Shown: positions 1 to 9,536 of the stretch, piece after piece
Numbering within the stretch: position 1 is the stretch's first letter
Layout: each line of letters begins with the position of its first letter
Origin: Planctomycetota bacterium
GTDB lineage: Bacteria; Planctomycetota; UBA1135; UBA2386
DNA: 64,000 bases
Direction of reading: 5' to 3'
NCBI GenBank assembly: GCA_020638695.1
Contig: JACKIB010000012.1
Span: forward strand, 62,001 to 126,000
The notes under the pieces: model-generated
What the model was told of the DNA's origin: nothing
Seen by the model: the letters and a program-made list of their open reading frames with translations, nothing else
The model's database searches: none
Program-made: the position numbers and the translations under genes

Positions 1-231
1 CAGGATGCAGTCCCTCCGCTCCGCCGCACCTTCGCCCCGCAGGGTCATGACATGGCTGTCCGCGGTGCCCGTGTTCGGGTTCCGCCTGCGGCGGCTGCGC
101 CGATTCGTCAGTCGGCGGCGCAGTCCCGTCCCGCGGCGCTCAGTCGATGTCGGCTCGGGCCCAAGGCGCGCCGAACCCGCCCACCGAATCGGCGCGACCC
201 CGCGCTGAGTTTCGGCGACGATGCGTCGCCG

Positions 232-1347
232 ATGGGCCCGCTCCCCACCCGCATTCGGCTGCTCGCCGCACTGGCACTTCTCGGACCGTGCGCCGGACAG
301 CGCCCCCCGTCACCACCGCCGGCCGAACCGCCAGACCCGACGCTGGCCTACTTCCGGTCGTTCGACAAGGAGACGCGCGCCGCGCTCGCTCGCCAGCTGG
401 GGAAGCAGATCAAGCTCGACCCCAATCCGGAGATCCAGCGGATCGTGTCGATGCAACGCGACTTCCGCAAGCTCCCCGTCGCCGGCCCCACGCCGTACCA
501 CCGCGCCGCAGACTGGGCCCGCGGCGTCGCCCCGCAACGCGAGCTGGTGGTACGCGGCGACGAGCGGCACGACGCGATGCGCAAGCGCTTCCCCCCGCGC
601 GTCCTGCTGCCCGACCTGCACAAGGCGGCCTGGTACGACTGGGGCACCGGCCGAGTAGTGCGCCGCACCCGCGAGCTGGATGACCGCGAGCTGATCGAGA
701 ACTTGTACCACGGCTACCCACCCGGCAGCGATCTCGCCCTCGCTCAGCTGCTCGCGAAGTTCGACAGCGATCCGAAGATGCGCAAACTGGGGAGCTATTT
801 CGCTCACCTGTACGCCGGGCTCGACGCCGCTGCGTACGAGGACATCACGCTGTACGAGGCATGGTACAGCGGCCAGATCATCGACGTACCCGACGTCGAC
901 GCGATCCCGTTCGAGCGCAAGGTGCTGGGCACTCGCCGGTTCAAGTCACCGATCCCGGGCGATGCGCGGCGCACGCAGCTCTACCAGACGATCCGCGACC
1001 ACGCGTTCGCCTACCGCAAGTACCGCACCCTGCGCGAAGCCGCAGCTGCGGCGTTCCTCCACGCCGAACCGCGGATGGATCCGACCTACGCGCCACTGGT
1101 GCCGCGCTTCCACTACCTTTACGTCGCCCACGCCGACGACCCGAGCGCAATCGCTCGCGTACTGGCCAGCGGCACCACGCGGGATGCGTTGATCCAGAAG
1201 ATCGATCAGGTGATCGCGGCGAATGCGGGCGAGCTCGCCAAGCGCGACGCACGGCGCAAGAACCTCGAGGCGATGCGGACGCTGCTGCGCTCCTGGGTCC
1301 GGCTGGCGGTGCAGGCCCAGCGTGAGCGCCAGCGCGACCGCCGGTGA
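232..1347 (+). CDS. Secreted protein of unknown function
   Basis: I do not recognise the family. The ATG at 232 is chosen because it opens a good signal peptide: two arginines, the hydrophobic run LLAALALLG and a likely cleavage after CAG near residue 23, giving a 371-residue exported protein. In-frame starts further upstream would put some 60 Arg/Pro-rich residues in front of this signal. The mature part is highly charged and probably helical, with no membrane segment and no catalytic motif that I can see. Another secreted protein gene starts 31 bases downstream on the same strand, so the two probably form one transcript. No Shine-Dalgarno sequence is visible. Confidence 0.7.
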   Translation: MGPLPTRIRLLAALALLGPCAGQRPPSPPPAEPPDPTLAYFRSFDKETRAALARQLGKQIKLDPNPEIQRIVSMQRDFRKLPVAGPTPYHRAADWARGVAPQRELVVRGDERHDAMRKRFPPRVLLPDLHKAAWYDWGTGRVVRRTRELDDRELIENLYHGYPPGSDLALAQLLAKFDSDPKMRKLGSYFAHLYAGLDAAAYEDITLYEAWYSGQIIDVPDVDAIPFERKVLGTRRFKSPIPGDARRTQLYQTIRDHAFAYRKYRTLREAAAAAFLHAEPRMDPTYAPLVPRFHYLYVAHADDPSAIARVLASGTTRDALIQKIDQVIAANAGELAKRDARRKNLEAMRTLLRSWVRLAVQAQRERQRDRR

Positions 1348-1378
1348 CCGATCCGCGGCGGCCGGCTACGATCAGGAA

Positions 1379-2284
1379 ATGGGGCTTCGACTCGCTGCAC
1401 ACGGCGCATCGTGGTGCGTATTCGGCCTGCACGCGACGGCACTGCTGTTGGCAGCCGTCTCGTCGCCCGCACAGGGCAAACCCAAACCGGCCACGCCACC
1501 GACCGTCGATGCACGGCTCGTCGAGCTGCGCAAACTGTGCTTTGACAAGGCCGCCAAGCACGATGCCGCGGCGTTGGAGATCCTCACCGACCTGAACAAG
1601 CGCTTCGCCAAGTTGAGCCCTGCCGAGCGGAGCGCGGTGGCGCGTACCACGGGCGAATTGCTGCGGAGCCCGCGCTGCAGGCGGCCCGCGAAGAGCGACC
1701 AGTTGTTCCGCGCGATCGTGCGACTGCTCGGCTGCGCCGGCAAGCAGGGCGGCAACGAACTGTGGGGCGCGTTCCAGCTGCACCGTTCCACCAAGAAGTT
1801 CCACGGCAAGGAGTGGCTGCCGCTTCGCGGCCAGATGCTGGAGCAGCTCGGCCAGACCAAGGACGAGCGACACATCAAGAACCTGATGGCGGTCGCCCGA
1901 CACGACACCGAGCCGGTCCTGATGGCCCGTGCCGGCGCTGCGTTGCGGCACTTCAAGGACAGCAGCCACGCGGTGCGCCGCGACCAAATCGTCAAGGATC
2001 TGATCAAGCGGTTCGCCGAGGTGAACGACACCGCCAGCGACTACACCAACACCAGTCCGGGACACTACGAACAGGTGCAAACCTGCCAGCGGATTCTCGC
2101 CGAGATCGCCGACCCGTGGACCGCGGCCCTGCAGGTGCTGACCCGACAACGTTGCCGGACTACCGCCGAGTGGACCAAGTTCTGGAACCGGCACAAGTCC
2201 GATGCGACCTGGGATCCGCCCAAGGCGAAGGGGCGCGATGGCAAGTCGAAAGGCAAGAAGGACCCCGCCAAGTCCCGCCCCTGA
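1379..2284 (+). CDS. Secreted HEAT-like protein, unknown function
   Basis: 301 residues from the ATG at 1379. The start is supported by a signal peptide (hydrophobic run around HATALLLAAVSSPAQG, cleavage near residue 33). The mature protein is helical. Around residues 170-220 helical pairs such as LMARAGAALRHF look like degenerate HEAT repeats, a fold that usually binds other proteins. The C-terminus is a lysine-rich tail (KSKGKKDPAKSRP). It lies 31 bases after another secreted protein gene and converges on the protease gene that ends at 2471. No enzymatic motif is seen, so the function is open. Confidence 0.7.
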   Translation: MGLRLAAHGASWCVFGLHATALLLAAVSSPAQGKPKPATPPTVDARLVELRKLCFDKAAKHDAAALEILTDLNKRFAKLSPAERSAVARTTGELLRSPRCRRPAKSDQLFRAIVRLLGCAGKQGGNELWGAFQLHRSTKKFHGKEWLPLRGQMLEQLGQTKDERHIKNLMAVARHDTEPVLMARAGAALRHFKDSSHAVRRDQIVKDLIKRFAEVNDTASDYTNTSPGHYEQVQTCQRILAEIADPWTAALQVLTRQRCRTTAEWTKFWNRHKSDATWDPPKAKGRDGKSKGKKDPAKSRP

Positions 2285-2470
2285 CCCCACCGAGTGCTGG
2301 GCTCGACTACTCGCATTTGTCGAGACGGAGGCGACGGAGCCTGACGCGACGTGCGCAGGCGCGGCGCCAAGACAGCCGGCTGAGAGGGCGAGCGGGTCGG
2401 CAATGCTGCAAGTCGAGACTCGCCGCTGCGACCCGACCCCTGGCCCGCAGCGCGTTGTTCGCGCGACCCC

Positions 2471-4144
2471 TTACCAGCTCTTCATCGCCGCGACCCACGC
2501 TTCCTGCAACGCGTCCCAGTCGAGCCCCTTGAAGGTCACCTCGTAGGCGCGTTTCTGCACCGGGTCGACGAACCGCATCAGGCTGCCCTTGGGCGCGCCC
2601 GCCGGCAGCTTGCCGCGGTATTCCTCCGCCGCGGCCCGCAGGTTCTTCAGGTAGCGATCCGGAATACCCGCCCAGAGCTTGTTGCGCTCCTTGATCGGTT
2701 TGCGCCGCTCGAGCTCGAGGAAGTAGCAGAACGCCCAGCCGAAGGCGTAGTTCTTCAGCACCGGATAGTCCTTGCTGGTGCGCGAGTAGAACTGTCGCTG
2801 GTTCATCGCCAACAGCTTCTTCAGCTGCGGCCAGGTGCCCTCCTTCTTGGCCCGCTTGACTTCCTGCCAGCGGAACTCGTTCTTGCCGATGGTCCGGATC
2901 ACCTTCTCGAATCGATCGGTCTTGGCGGCACCGAAGTACTCACCGTAGCCCTCGTTGAACCAGGACGCCGGCGGCATTTCACCGTTGGCGTAGTGGAAGT
3001 ACTGGTGCATCGCCTCGTGGTAGAGGATCGCCTTCGGCGAGACCTTGCGCATCCAGTCGAATTTGCGGATGTCGCCGACCGGATTGAACAGCACCAGCTC
3101 TTCGGCGATCGGGTGCCAGTAGCCCCCGGTTCCCGGCTTGCTGCTGTAGCGAATGTACCCGTCGTAGCTGTTGCAGACCCGCACTGTCGACACCACGTCG
3201 AACGGCGCCGCTGGGGGAAAGCGCTCGCTGTAGGCCTTCCGCATCGTCTCGAGATCGACCAGCATGTCGAGCATCAGTTGCCGGTTGCGTGAGCTGAACG
3301 GCATGTCCGTGATGACGATGAAGTTCTCGGTGTCCTCCGCGTACCAACCGTCGACCAGCCGCGCGCGCACCTCGCGGCGCCGCTTCAGGTCGCGCAGCTT
3401 GCTGCCCTCGTACGGGTCGGCCTTCGCCGCACCTTCCTTCGGCGCGGTCCGCTGCAGCGATCGGGCAGCCGCCAGCACCTCCTTGTCGCAGAGCTTCATG
3501 CGCGGACAAAGTGCCACCATGCCGAACAGCTCCTGCCCGTGGTGCGGGTGCCGGTGCTCGACGGTGAACACCAGGATGCTCTCCTGTGGCGTCTGGCTCA
3601 GCACCTTGAAAGTCTCCTGATCGCGATTGCGCACCGGGGGGTTCATCGCCTTCTCCACCACCGTCCGCGACGCCATCGCACCGACCCGTCGCTCGAGGAA
3701 ATCGCGCACGGTTCGGCCGCCGTTCTTGTAGCGGCGGGCCTGCTCCTTGATGTCGCCGGTCGGCGGCGTGACGGCCCCGCGATCGCGTGCCGTGCCACTC
3801 TTGGTCACCGGGCCGGCGCCACCGGCCGACTTCGGGTTCGCGATGTGGAACACCCAGATCTCCAGCGGCAACTCGGCGTGGTCGACACGCTTGCCGTCGC
3901 GGCTGCGGAACTTCCCCTTGATGCGCTTGGTGCCCTTGTACTTGCCGATGATCTGCTCTTCGTCGGGACCCGGCGGGACCTCGACCAGGAAGCGCGGCAC
4001 CACCAGCCGGAACCCGTGGCGCTCGTTCTGGATGGTGCGCGTCGACTGTCCGGACAACGTGGCGCCGGCGAGGCATATCGCCACGGCCCAAGGCCATGGC
4101 GCACGGCGGACGGGAACCTCGCTCGGTCGCGTGCTGGCATGCAT
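2471..4144 (-). CDS. Exported gluzincin-like metalloprotease (DUF1570-like)
   Basis: 557 residues. The start at 4144 gives a signal peptide (hydrophobic core WAVAICLAGATLSG, cleavage near residue 33). The C-terminal half has the zinc-protease signature HEAMH at residues 376-380, followed by WFNEGYGEYFGA, the usual place of the third ligand Glu in gluzincins. This arrangement is typical of the DUF1570 and peptidase-MA-like proteins common in Planctomycetota. The N-terminal third has no recognised domain. The protein should act outside the cytoplasm, but the substrate is unknown. The gene is divergent from the lipoprotein gene at 4196, with only 51 bases between the start codons, so both promoters must lie in or overlap that short gap. 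Confidence 0.75.
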   Translation of the reverse strand: MHASTRPSEVPVRRAPWPWAVAICLAGATLSGQSTRTIQNERHGFRLVVPRFLVEVPPGPDEEQIIGKYKGTKRIKGKFRSRDGKRVDHAELPLEIWVFHIANPKSAGGAGPVTKSGTARDRGAVTPPTGDIKEQARRYKNGGRTVRDFLERRVGAMASRTVVEKAMNPPVRNRDQETFKVLSQTPQESILVFTVEHRHPHHGQELFGMVALCPRMKLCDKEVLAAARSLQRTAPKEGAAKADPYEGSKLRDLKRRREVRARLVDGWYAEDTENFIVITDMPFSSRNRQLMLDMLVDLETMRKAYSERFPPAAPFDVVSTVRVCNSYDGYIRYSSKPGTGGYWHPIAEELVLFNPVGDIRKFDWMRKVSPKAILYHEAMHQYFHYANGEMPPASWFNEGYGEYFGAAKTDRFEKVIRTIGKNEFRWQEVKRAKKEGTWPQLKKLLAMNQRQFYSRTSKDYPVLKNYAFGWAFCYFLELERRKPIKERNKLWAGIPDRYLKNLRAAAEEYRGKLPAGAPKGSLMRFVDPVQKRAYEVTFKGLDWDALQEAWVAAMKSW

Positions 4145-4195
4145 ACAGCGGGTATCATGCCGCACCGCAACACCGCCGAGAATGCCCTGACACAC

Positions 4196-4642
4196 ATGCT
4201 CCCACTCCGCACCTCCGGTCCTGCAGCACTCGCCGCACTGGTGTTGGTGGGCTGCGCCGCCCCGCATGGCGTCGACCGCAGCGACGTAGCTGCTTTGCTG
4301 GAGCGACAGCGCGGCGCGTGGAATCGCGGCGATTTGGCCACGTTCGTGGGCTACTACCACCCGGAGATGACCTTCCTCGGCAGTTCCGGACTGACCCGCA
4401 AGCCAGCCGACCTGCTCGAGCACTACCGGCGCAGCTACCCCGACGCTGCGGCGCGCGGCGTGTTGTCGTTCGACATCCTCGAGGTGCGCCCCGCCGGAGC
4501 GGACCAGGCGTTGGTACTCGGTAGCTACCGGATCGACCGCGCAGCTCCCGATTCCGGCTACTTCACGCTGCTGGTGGTGCGCGGGGCGGACGGCGGGTTG
4601 CGCGTCCTCCACGACCACACTTCGCGCGCTCGCGCAAAGTAA
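4196..4642 (+). CDS. NTF2-fold (DUF4440/SnoaL-like) lipoprotein
   Basis: 148 residues. The N-terminus ends in a lipobox, LVGC, with the acylated Cys at residue 20, so the protein is probably a lipid-anchored envelope protein. The mature part reads as a small NTF2/SnoaL-like cone fold: an opening helix (LLERQRGAWNRGDLATF), then YYHPEMTFLGSSG, then the beta strands of the DUF4440 type. Such domains bind small molecules or act as simple isomerases or regulators, and the ligand cannot be read from the sequence. An in-frame ATG at 4157 is possible, but it would place 13 polar residues before the lipoprotein signal. Confidence 0.75.
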   Translation: MLPLRTSGPAALAALVLVGCAAPHGVDRSDVAALLERQRGAWNRGDLATFVGYYHPEMTFLGSSGLTRKPADLLEHYRRSYPDAAARGVLSFDILEVRPAGADQALVLGSYRIDRAAPDSGYFTLLVVRGADGGLRVLHDHTSRARAK

Positions 4643-4647
4643 CAAGC

Positions 4648-4719
4648 GCCACCTCGCGCGGGCCACCCCGCACGGGCCACCTCGCACGGGCCACCTCGCA
4701 CGGGGCGACGGTGGCCCGC
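4648..4719. repeat. Four tandem 14-bp units with an inverted repeat between convergent genes
   Basis: Positions 4648-4703 hold four head-to-tail copies of a 14-base unit, GCCACCTCGCACGG, with one change each in the first two copies. The sequence GCGGGCCACC at 4658-4667 is the exact reverse complement of GGTGGCCCGC at 4710-4719, so RNA from either strand could form a 10-bp stem. It sits between two convergent genes (stops at 4642 and 4719) and may serve as a terminator without a U-tract. Confidence 0.6.
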
Positions 4720-6848
4720 TACTTGGCTGCGATCAAGTAGCGCCGGATCCACGACCACTCCTGCCGCCGCTTGTGCACGACCTGCTGGATGGTGGTCGGT
4801 CCGTGCATCATCTTCGGGTAGAGCATCATGTCGAACTCCTTCCCGGCGAGTTGCAGCGCGTGCGCCATCTGCAGCGCGTTCTGCAAGTGCACGTTGTCGT
4901 CGACCGTGCCGTGCACCAGCACCAGATGCCCGTGCAGCCGAGCGGCGTGCTCGATGCACGAGCTGTCTCGGTAGCCGGTCGGGTTGTCCTGCGGCTTGGC
5001 CATGTAGCGCTCGGTGTAGATCGTGTCGTACAGCCGCCAGTCGTAGACACCGCCGCCGGCGATCCCCAGTTTGAACACCTTCGAGTGGGTCATCGCGAAG
5101 GCGGTCATGAACCCGCCGTAGCTCCACCCGGTCAGCCCGACCCGTTCGCGGTCGCCGTGGAACTCCTTGCACACGAACTCGACCACGTCCTCGAGGTCGC
5201 GCAGCTCCATGGCACCGAAACTCTTGTAGCAGAGCCCGGTGTCCGCCTGCCCGTTGCCGCTCGCGGTCCGAACGTTGACCTGCACCACGATCACGCCCTG
5301 CTGCCGCAGGAACTCGTGCCAGGTCGGGCTCGGGTCGAACAGGTGCGGCCAGCGGTTGCTGACGGTCGGGAAGTCGGGGCCGAAGTACGAATCGACGAAC
5401 ACCGGCTTGAGCCCGGCATCCGCCCCGGCTGGCAACTTGACGGTCACGTCGAGCGCGAAGCCATCGCGCGCCTTCACGCGGATCAGCTTGGGCGGCTGGA
5501 ACTCGTAGGCCCGCAGGCTGCGCACCGGCACGAGACCGAGCTCGCGGATCACCTTGCCGTCGGCACCGCACACGCGCAGCACCGGCGGCTGCTGCAGGGT
5601 CGAGAACGCGTCGACGAACAGGCTCCCGTCCTTGTTCAACGCCACCTCGTGGAAGCCGTCCTCCGCGGTCAGGCGCTGCGGGGCGCCGGGCGACTTGCCG
5701 TCGAGTCCGATGCTGTACAGGTTGTCGTTCACAGCCCCGTTCAAGGTCGCGGTGAACCACAGCTTGCCCGCGGCCTCGTCCACCTTGGTGATGCTGCGCA
5801 CCTGCCAGTCCCCGGCGGTCAGCGGCAGCGGCTCGGCGCCCGGGGTACAGCGGTAGACGTGCTTGCGGCCGCTGCGCTCGCTCAGCCACAGGAACGTCTT
5901 GCCGTCGGCGAGCCAGCGCGGCTGCTCGAGGATGTTGACCCACGTCTTCGAGGTCTCGCGGAACAGCTTCTCGATCTTGCCGGTGGCTGGATCCGCGACC
6001 ACCAGGTCGAGCCAGGTCTGGATCCGGTCCTGTACCTGGAAGATCAACCGACTGTCGGGGGTCCAGGCGACCCGCACGATCAGCACGTCAGGGTCGTAGC
6101 CGGCGAGATCCACCCACACCACGCGCCGTTCGGCCGGCGCGGCGATCCCGAGCCGCACGGTCGGGTTCGGCTCGCCGGCCTTGGGGTAGTAGTCCGAAAG
6201 GACCTCGACACGCTGGTTGACCAGCGCCGCGCGTGGCTTCTTGCCGTCGGTCGGCACGTGGTCGATGCGGGCGAAGCGACTCACCTTCGCTTCGTCGAGG
6301 CGCAGGAACGCGAGCTTCCGGCTGTCCGGACTCCACCAGCTCGCCTGGAAGTCTCCGCGCCCGTACACCTCCTCCTGGTAGACCCAGTCGAGGTAGCCGT
6401 ACAACAGCTTCTCGCTGCCGTCGCTGCTCACCGGCCACACCTTCCCATCGGCGACGTCCAACACGCACAGGTCGTGACCGCGCACGAACGAGACCCGTGC
6501 ACCGTCCGGACTCAAGTGCGCCTCCCGCTTCGCGGTGCCGTCGGACGTGAGTTCCTTGCCGTCGAGCAGCAGCTCGGTGCCACGCACCGTCACCGCGCGC
6601 TTCTCGGCCGACGGTTGGTCGACCGTGACGTTGTCGCCGGACCGCGCGTCGACCCATCGCCCGCCCTGCAGCTGCAGCGCCTTGCCGTCGGCGGACCACT
6701 GCGGCAGTTCGACCTTGGCGCCGAACGAGACCCGGTAGCAGGTGTCCTGCAGGGTCAGTGGGCGCTTGTTCTGGGCCACTCCCGGCACGCTGGTGAGCAG
6801 GCCGGCGGCGGCGAGGAGCACGGGGAGTGGAAGGCGAGAATGGGGCAT
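4719..6848 (-). CDS. Secreted prolyl oligopeptidase, S9B (DPP-IV) family
   Basis: 709 residues, a usual length for the family. The start at 6848 begins a clear signal peptide (hydrophobic PVLLAAAGLLTSVPG, cleavage after AQ near residue 26). Residues of about 100-450 form the DPP-IV type N-terminal beta-propeller, recognisable in phrases such as SWWSPDSRKLAFLRLDE. The C-terminal alpha/beta hydrolase carries the nucleophile motif GWSYGG with Ser576, the acid in HGTVDDNVH (Asp650) and the base in KMMHGPTT (His682). The Asp-His spacing of 32 equals that of human DPP-IV. It should release short peptides in the periplasm or outside the cell. It appears to be a single gene, convergent with the lipoprotein gene. 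Confidence 0.92.
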   Translation of the reverse strand: MPHSRLPLPVLLAAAGLLTSVPGVAQNKRPLTLQDTCYRVSFGAKVELPQWSADGKALQLQGGRWVDARSGDNVTVDQPSAEKRAVTVRGTELLLDGKELTSDGTAKREAHLSPDGARVSFVRGHDLCVLDVADGKVWPVSSDGSEKLLYGYLDWVYQEEVYGRGDFQASWWSPDSRKLAFLRLDEAKVSRFARIDHVPTDGKKPRAALVNQRVEVLSDYYPKAGEPNPTVRLGIAAPAERRVVWVDLAGYDPDVLIVRVAWTPDSRLIFQVQDRIQTWLDLVVADPATGKIEKLFRETSKTWVNILEQPRWLADGKTFLWLSERSGRKHVYRCTPGAEPLPLTAGDWQVRSITKVDEAAGKLWFTATLNGAVNDNLYSIGLDGKSPGAPQRLTAEDGFHEVALNKDGSLFVDAFSTLQQPPVLRVCGADGKVIRELGLVPVRSLRAYEFQPPKLIRVKARDGFALDVTVKLPAGADAGLKPVFVDSYFGPDFPTVSNRWPHLFDPSPTWHEFLRQQGVIVVQVNVRTASGNGQADTGLCYKSFGAMELRDLEDVVEFVCKEFHGDRERVGLTGWSYGGFMTAFAMTHSKVFKLGIAGGGVYDWRLYDTIYTERYMAKPQDNPTGYRDSSCIEHAARLHGHLVLVHGTVDDNVHLQNALQMAHALQLAGKEFDMMLYPKMMHGPTTIQQVVHKRRQEWSWIRRYLIAAK

Positions 6849-7051
6849 GCGGGCTTGCGGGGGGTGGTTTGGCGCGAGCCTACCGCTGCACCGAACGCGG
6901 GGCGACCGCGAGCGACGATTCGGCGGCAATCCGCGGTTCGCACAAGCCCGACGACACCGATCCCACCGGCCCGTTCCCCTTGGCCCGGCACAGCTCGACT
7001 TGCCACCGGGCCGAACGCGTGACAGACTTCGGTGTCTCGGCCCTATCCCGC

Positions 7052-7366
7052 ATGCAGCCCCTGCAAACCCGAATCGTGTCGCTGGTGGCCCGCACCGTCC
7101 TCGAGTGCACCGGTCGTGCGGTCGAGCCCGGACCGGACGCGCCGCTGATCCAGGGCGGATTCCTCGACTCGCTGACCCTGGTCAGTCTGGTGATCGCGTT
7201 GCAGCGCGAGTTCGGCATTCGACTCGACCTCGCCGACATGCGGGCGGAGAACTTCGCGGACGTGCTCGCGATCACCGCCCTGGTGGAGCGGTGCGGCGCG
7301 GTCCCTGCGACTCCGGAGCCGCGCCAGGCCGAGTTGCCGGCGCCGGGCGCCCGGTGCCGCGGGTGA
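7052..7366 (+). CDS. Acyl carrier protein
   Basis: 104 residues with the ACP core GGFLDSLTLVSLVIAL. Ser40 in the DSL motif is the expected phosphopantetheine attachment site. The C-terminal 20 residues are Pro/Ala-rich and beyond the usual ACP length. The start at 7052 is the last ATG before the domain. The stop overlaps the GTG start of the PLP-dependent decarboxylase by four bases (GTGA), so the two are probably co-translated. In exosortase-linked polysaccharide loci an ACP of this kind is paired with a PLP-dependent decarboxylase; that gives a plausible context, but no exosortase gene is in this window. Confidence 0.85.
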   Translation: MQPLQTRIVSLVARTVLECTGRAVEPGPDAPLIQGGFLDSLTLVSLVIALQREFGIRLDLADMRAENFADVLAITALVERCGAVPATPEPRQAELPAPGARCRG

Positions 7367-8706
7367 ATCCCGAGCCGACCGAGCGACTGCTGCGCATTCT
7401 CGACGCCGACCACCGGGCGGCCCTGCACCTCGGTGGGGTGCCCGCCGCGGAGCTCGCCGCACGATTCGGGACGCCGTGCTACGTGTACGACGCCGCGATC
7501 CTGCGCCAGCGCGCCCGGCTCGTCGCTCGGACGCTCGGCGTCGAGGTGTTGTTCGCGCTCAAGGCCAACCCGAGCCTCGCCGTCACCGCGGTGCTGGCCG
7601 GTTGCGGCACCGGTGCCGACGTGTCGTCGCTCGGCGAGCTCCTGCTCGCGCGGCGCGCCGGCGTGCCCCCGGCGCGCATCCAGTTCGCCGGCCCCGGGAA
7701 GACGACCGAGGAACTCACGAGCGCCGCCGAGGCGGGCATCGCCGCGATCCACGTCGAGTCAGCGCAGGAGCTGGCTGCACTCGAGCAAGTCGGCAGTCGC
7801 CTCGGCCGCCGCGTATCGGTCGGACTGCGACTCCGCCCCGGCACCCTCGCGGGAGGGGCCGAGCCGCCCCGGCTGCGCATCGGCGGCGCCGACCAGAAGT
7901 TCGGGGTCTCGCGGAGCGAGGCAATCGACCTGGCAAGGCGCGTGCGCGAGTCGACGAACCTTCAGCTCGTGGCGCTGCACGGCTACCTGGGCACGCAGTG
8001 CTTCGACGCTCGCGCGTGGCTGGGCGCCGCCGACCAGCTGCTCGATGCGGCCGATGCAGTCGAACGCGCGGCCGGCGCCGAGCTGCCGATGCTCAACTTC
8101 GGTGGCGGGTTCGCCGTCGGCTACTTCGCAGGCGATGGAGAACTCGACCTGACCGCAGTCGGCGCGGGGCTGCGCGAACGCTTGTCCGGGAGACCACAGC
8201 GGCGCGCGGTGGTCGAACTCGGTCGCTACCTCACAGCACCGGCGGGGGTCTACCTGACCCGCGTTCGCTACACCAAGCACGAGGACTCGCGCCGGGTGGC
8301 GATCCTCGACGGAGGCATGCACCACCACGCCGCAGCCGCAGGACTCGGCGCCGTGCTGCGGCGCCCGTTCCCGATCGTCGCGGCACACTCCCCGCGCACC
8401 ACCGAGACGGTCCGCCACGCGCTGTGCGGTCCGCTGTGCACCCCGCTCGACGAACTGGCCGCCGAAGCCGAGCTGCCCGAACTCGCGCCGGGCGACCTGC
8501 TGGCCGTGCTCGGCTCGGGGGCGTACGGCATGACCTTCTCCCACACCATGTTCTCGAGTCACCCGACGCCCGCCGAAGTGCTGGTCGACGGCGGACAGGC
8601 GTTCCTGATCCGCGAACCCGGATGCCCCACCGACGCACAACGTGGTCAGCTGCTACCCGCCGAACTTGCAGCCGACGCGCCGCGCGTGGATAACCCTGCG
8701 CCATGA
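7363..8706 (+). CDS. PLP-dependent (fold type III) amino-acid decarboxylase
   Basis: 447 residues. The family is that of diaminopimelate and ornithine decarboxylases: Lys67 in FALKANP should hold PLP, HGYLGTQ and NFGGGF follow in the barrel, and CGPLCTPLD near the end supplies the Cys that completes the active site. The GTG at 7363 is preferred because it overlaps the ACP stop by four bases; another in-frame GTG lies at 7354. The 3' end overlaps the next gene by ATGA. The substrate cannot be settled by eye. Coupling to an ACP argues against a housekeeping lysA role and suggests that the product or an amino acid is passed to a carrier-bound pathway. Confidence 0.85.
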   Translation: MNPEPTERLLRILDADHRAALHLGGVPAAELAARFGTPCYVYDAAILRQRARLVARTLGVEVLFALKANPSLAVTAVLAGCGTGADVSSLGELLLARRAGVPPARIQFAGPGKTTEELTSAAEAGIAAIHVESAQELAALEQVGSRLGRRVSVGLRLRPGTLAGGAEPPRLRIGGADQKFGVSRSEAIDLARRVRESTNLQLVALHGYLGTQCFDARAWLGAADQLLDAADAVERAAGAELPMLNFGGGFAVGYFAGDGELDLTAVGAGLRERLSGRPQRRAVVELGRYLTAPAGVYLTRVRYTKHEDSRRVAILDGGMHHHAAAAGLGAVLRRPFPIVAAHSPRTTETVRHALCGPLCTPLDELAAEAELPELAPGDLLAVLGSGAYGMTFSHTMFSSHPTPAEVLVDGGQAFLIREPGCPTDAQRGQLLPAELAADAPRVDNPAP

Positions 8707-9536
8707 TCCGTCGCCTGGCGTTGTTGGCCTGTCTGCCGTGCGCGCTCGGCTGTCGCGAACAACTGCGTCCCGCCGCGGAACTCGCTGCCGGGTTCGAGGC
8801 AGCCGGTGTCGAGCAGCGGCAGCGGTTGGCGATGCAGTTGCAGCGCCACGGCGCGGAAGCCGTGCCGCAGTGGCGCACGCTTCTGGGGAGCAAGCAGTTC
8901 GACGTGCACCAGAAGGCCGCGGCAGCTCTGCAGAGTCTCGGCCCCGCAGCCGCCCCCGCGGTGCCGGAACTCGCGAAGTTCCTGCGCAACAGCTTCTTCG
9001 CCGGGCAGAAGCCGAGCACGATGAATCCGGACGAGCGCTTCAAGCACCCCGATCCAGGACGCCGAGCCGCGTCGCGAGCCCTGGCCGCGGTGGGTAGCGC
9101 AGCCCTGCCCGCGATCCGCGAGGTGCTACACGCCCCGGACGGCCGAGCCCGCCAGGAATCCGCGATCACCCTCGGCTCGATGGGACACACCGCGGCCCCG
9201 GCGCGACCCGACCTGATCGCGGCACTGCGCGACCAGGACCGGGCGGTGGCCGCAGCGGCCGCCTGGGCGCTGGGCGAAATCGGCCTCGACGATCCAGCGC
9301 GCGACGCGTTGATCGGCATGAGCGCCGCACCGCTCTGGATCGTGCGCCTCGAAGCGCTTCGCGCCCTGGTCAAGGGCTCGACCGGAGCGCCGTCCGACGC
9401 ATTGCGCAAGGCGGTCGAAGCACGACGCGATGACGAGCACCCGTTGGTGCGGGACAACGCGCGCGAGGCCCTTGCCGAGCTCGCGAAACGGACGCCACCG
9501 CCCGCCGGCAACCCACCGCCTGCCGGCAAGAAGTAG
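8703..9536 (+). CDS. HEAT-repeat protein, probably exported
   Basis: 277 residues. The start overlaps the decarboxylase stop by four bases (ATGA). The N-terminus, LALLACLPCALGC, is a signal sequence with a weak lipobox at Cys17. From about residue 60 the protein is a run of HEAT or PBS-lyase-like repeats, for example LGPAAAPAVPELAKFL and ALAAVGSAALPAIREVL. Such solenoids bind other proteins. It ends with a proline-rich PPPAGNPPPAGKK tail. Its coupling to the ACP-decarboxylase pair suggests a shared transcript; a functional link is only inferred. Confidence 0.8.
   Translation: MIRRLALLACLPCALGCREQLRPAAELAAGFEAAGVEQRQRLAMQLQRHGAEAVPQWRTLLGSKQFDVHQKAAAALQSLGPAAAPAVPELAKFLRNSFFAGQKPSTMNPDERFKHPDPGRRAASRALAAVGSAALPAIREVLHAPDGRARQESAITLGSMGHTAAPARPDLIAALRDQDRAVAAAAAWALGEIGLDDPARDALIGMSAAPLWIVRLEALRALVKGSTGAPSDALRKAVEARRDDEHPLVRDNAREALAELAKRTPPPAGNPPPAGKK

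Noticed and set aside
5..208. Short ORF at the left window edge
   Set aside because: Its product is Arg/Pro-rich with no family feature and codon use unlike real genes here; the 231 bases before the first gene hold nothing I can support.
4648..4703. CRISPR-like array of 14-base repeats
   Set aside because: The units are directly adjacent without spacers and only four copies exist, so it is a simple tandem repeat.
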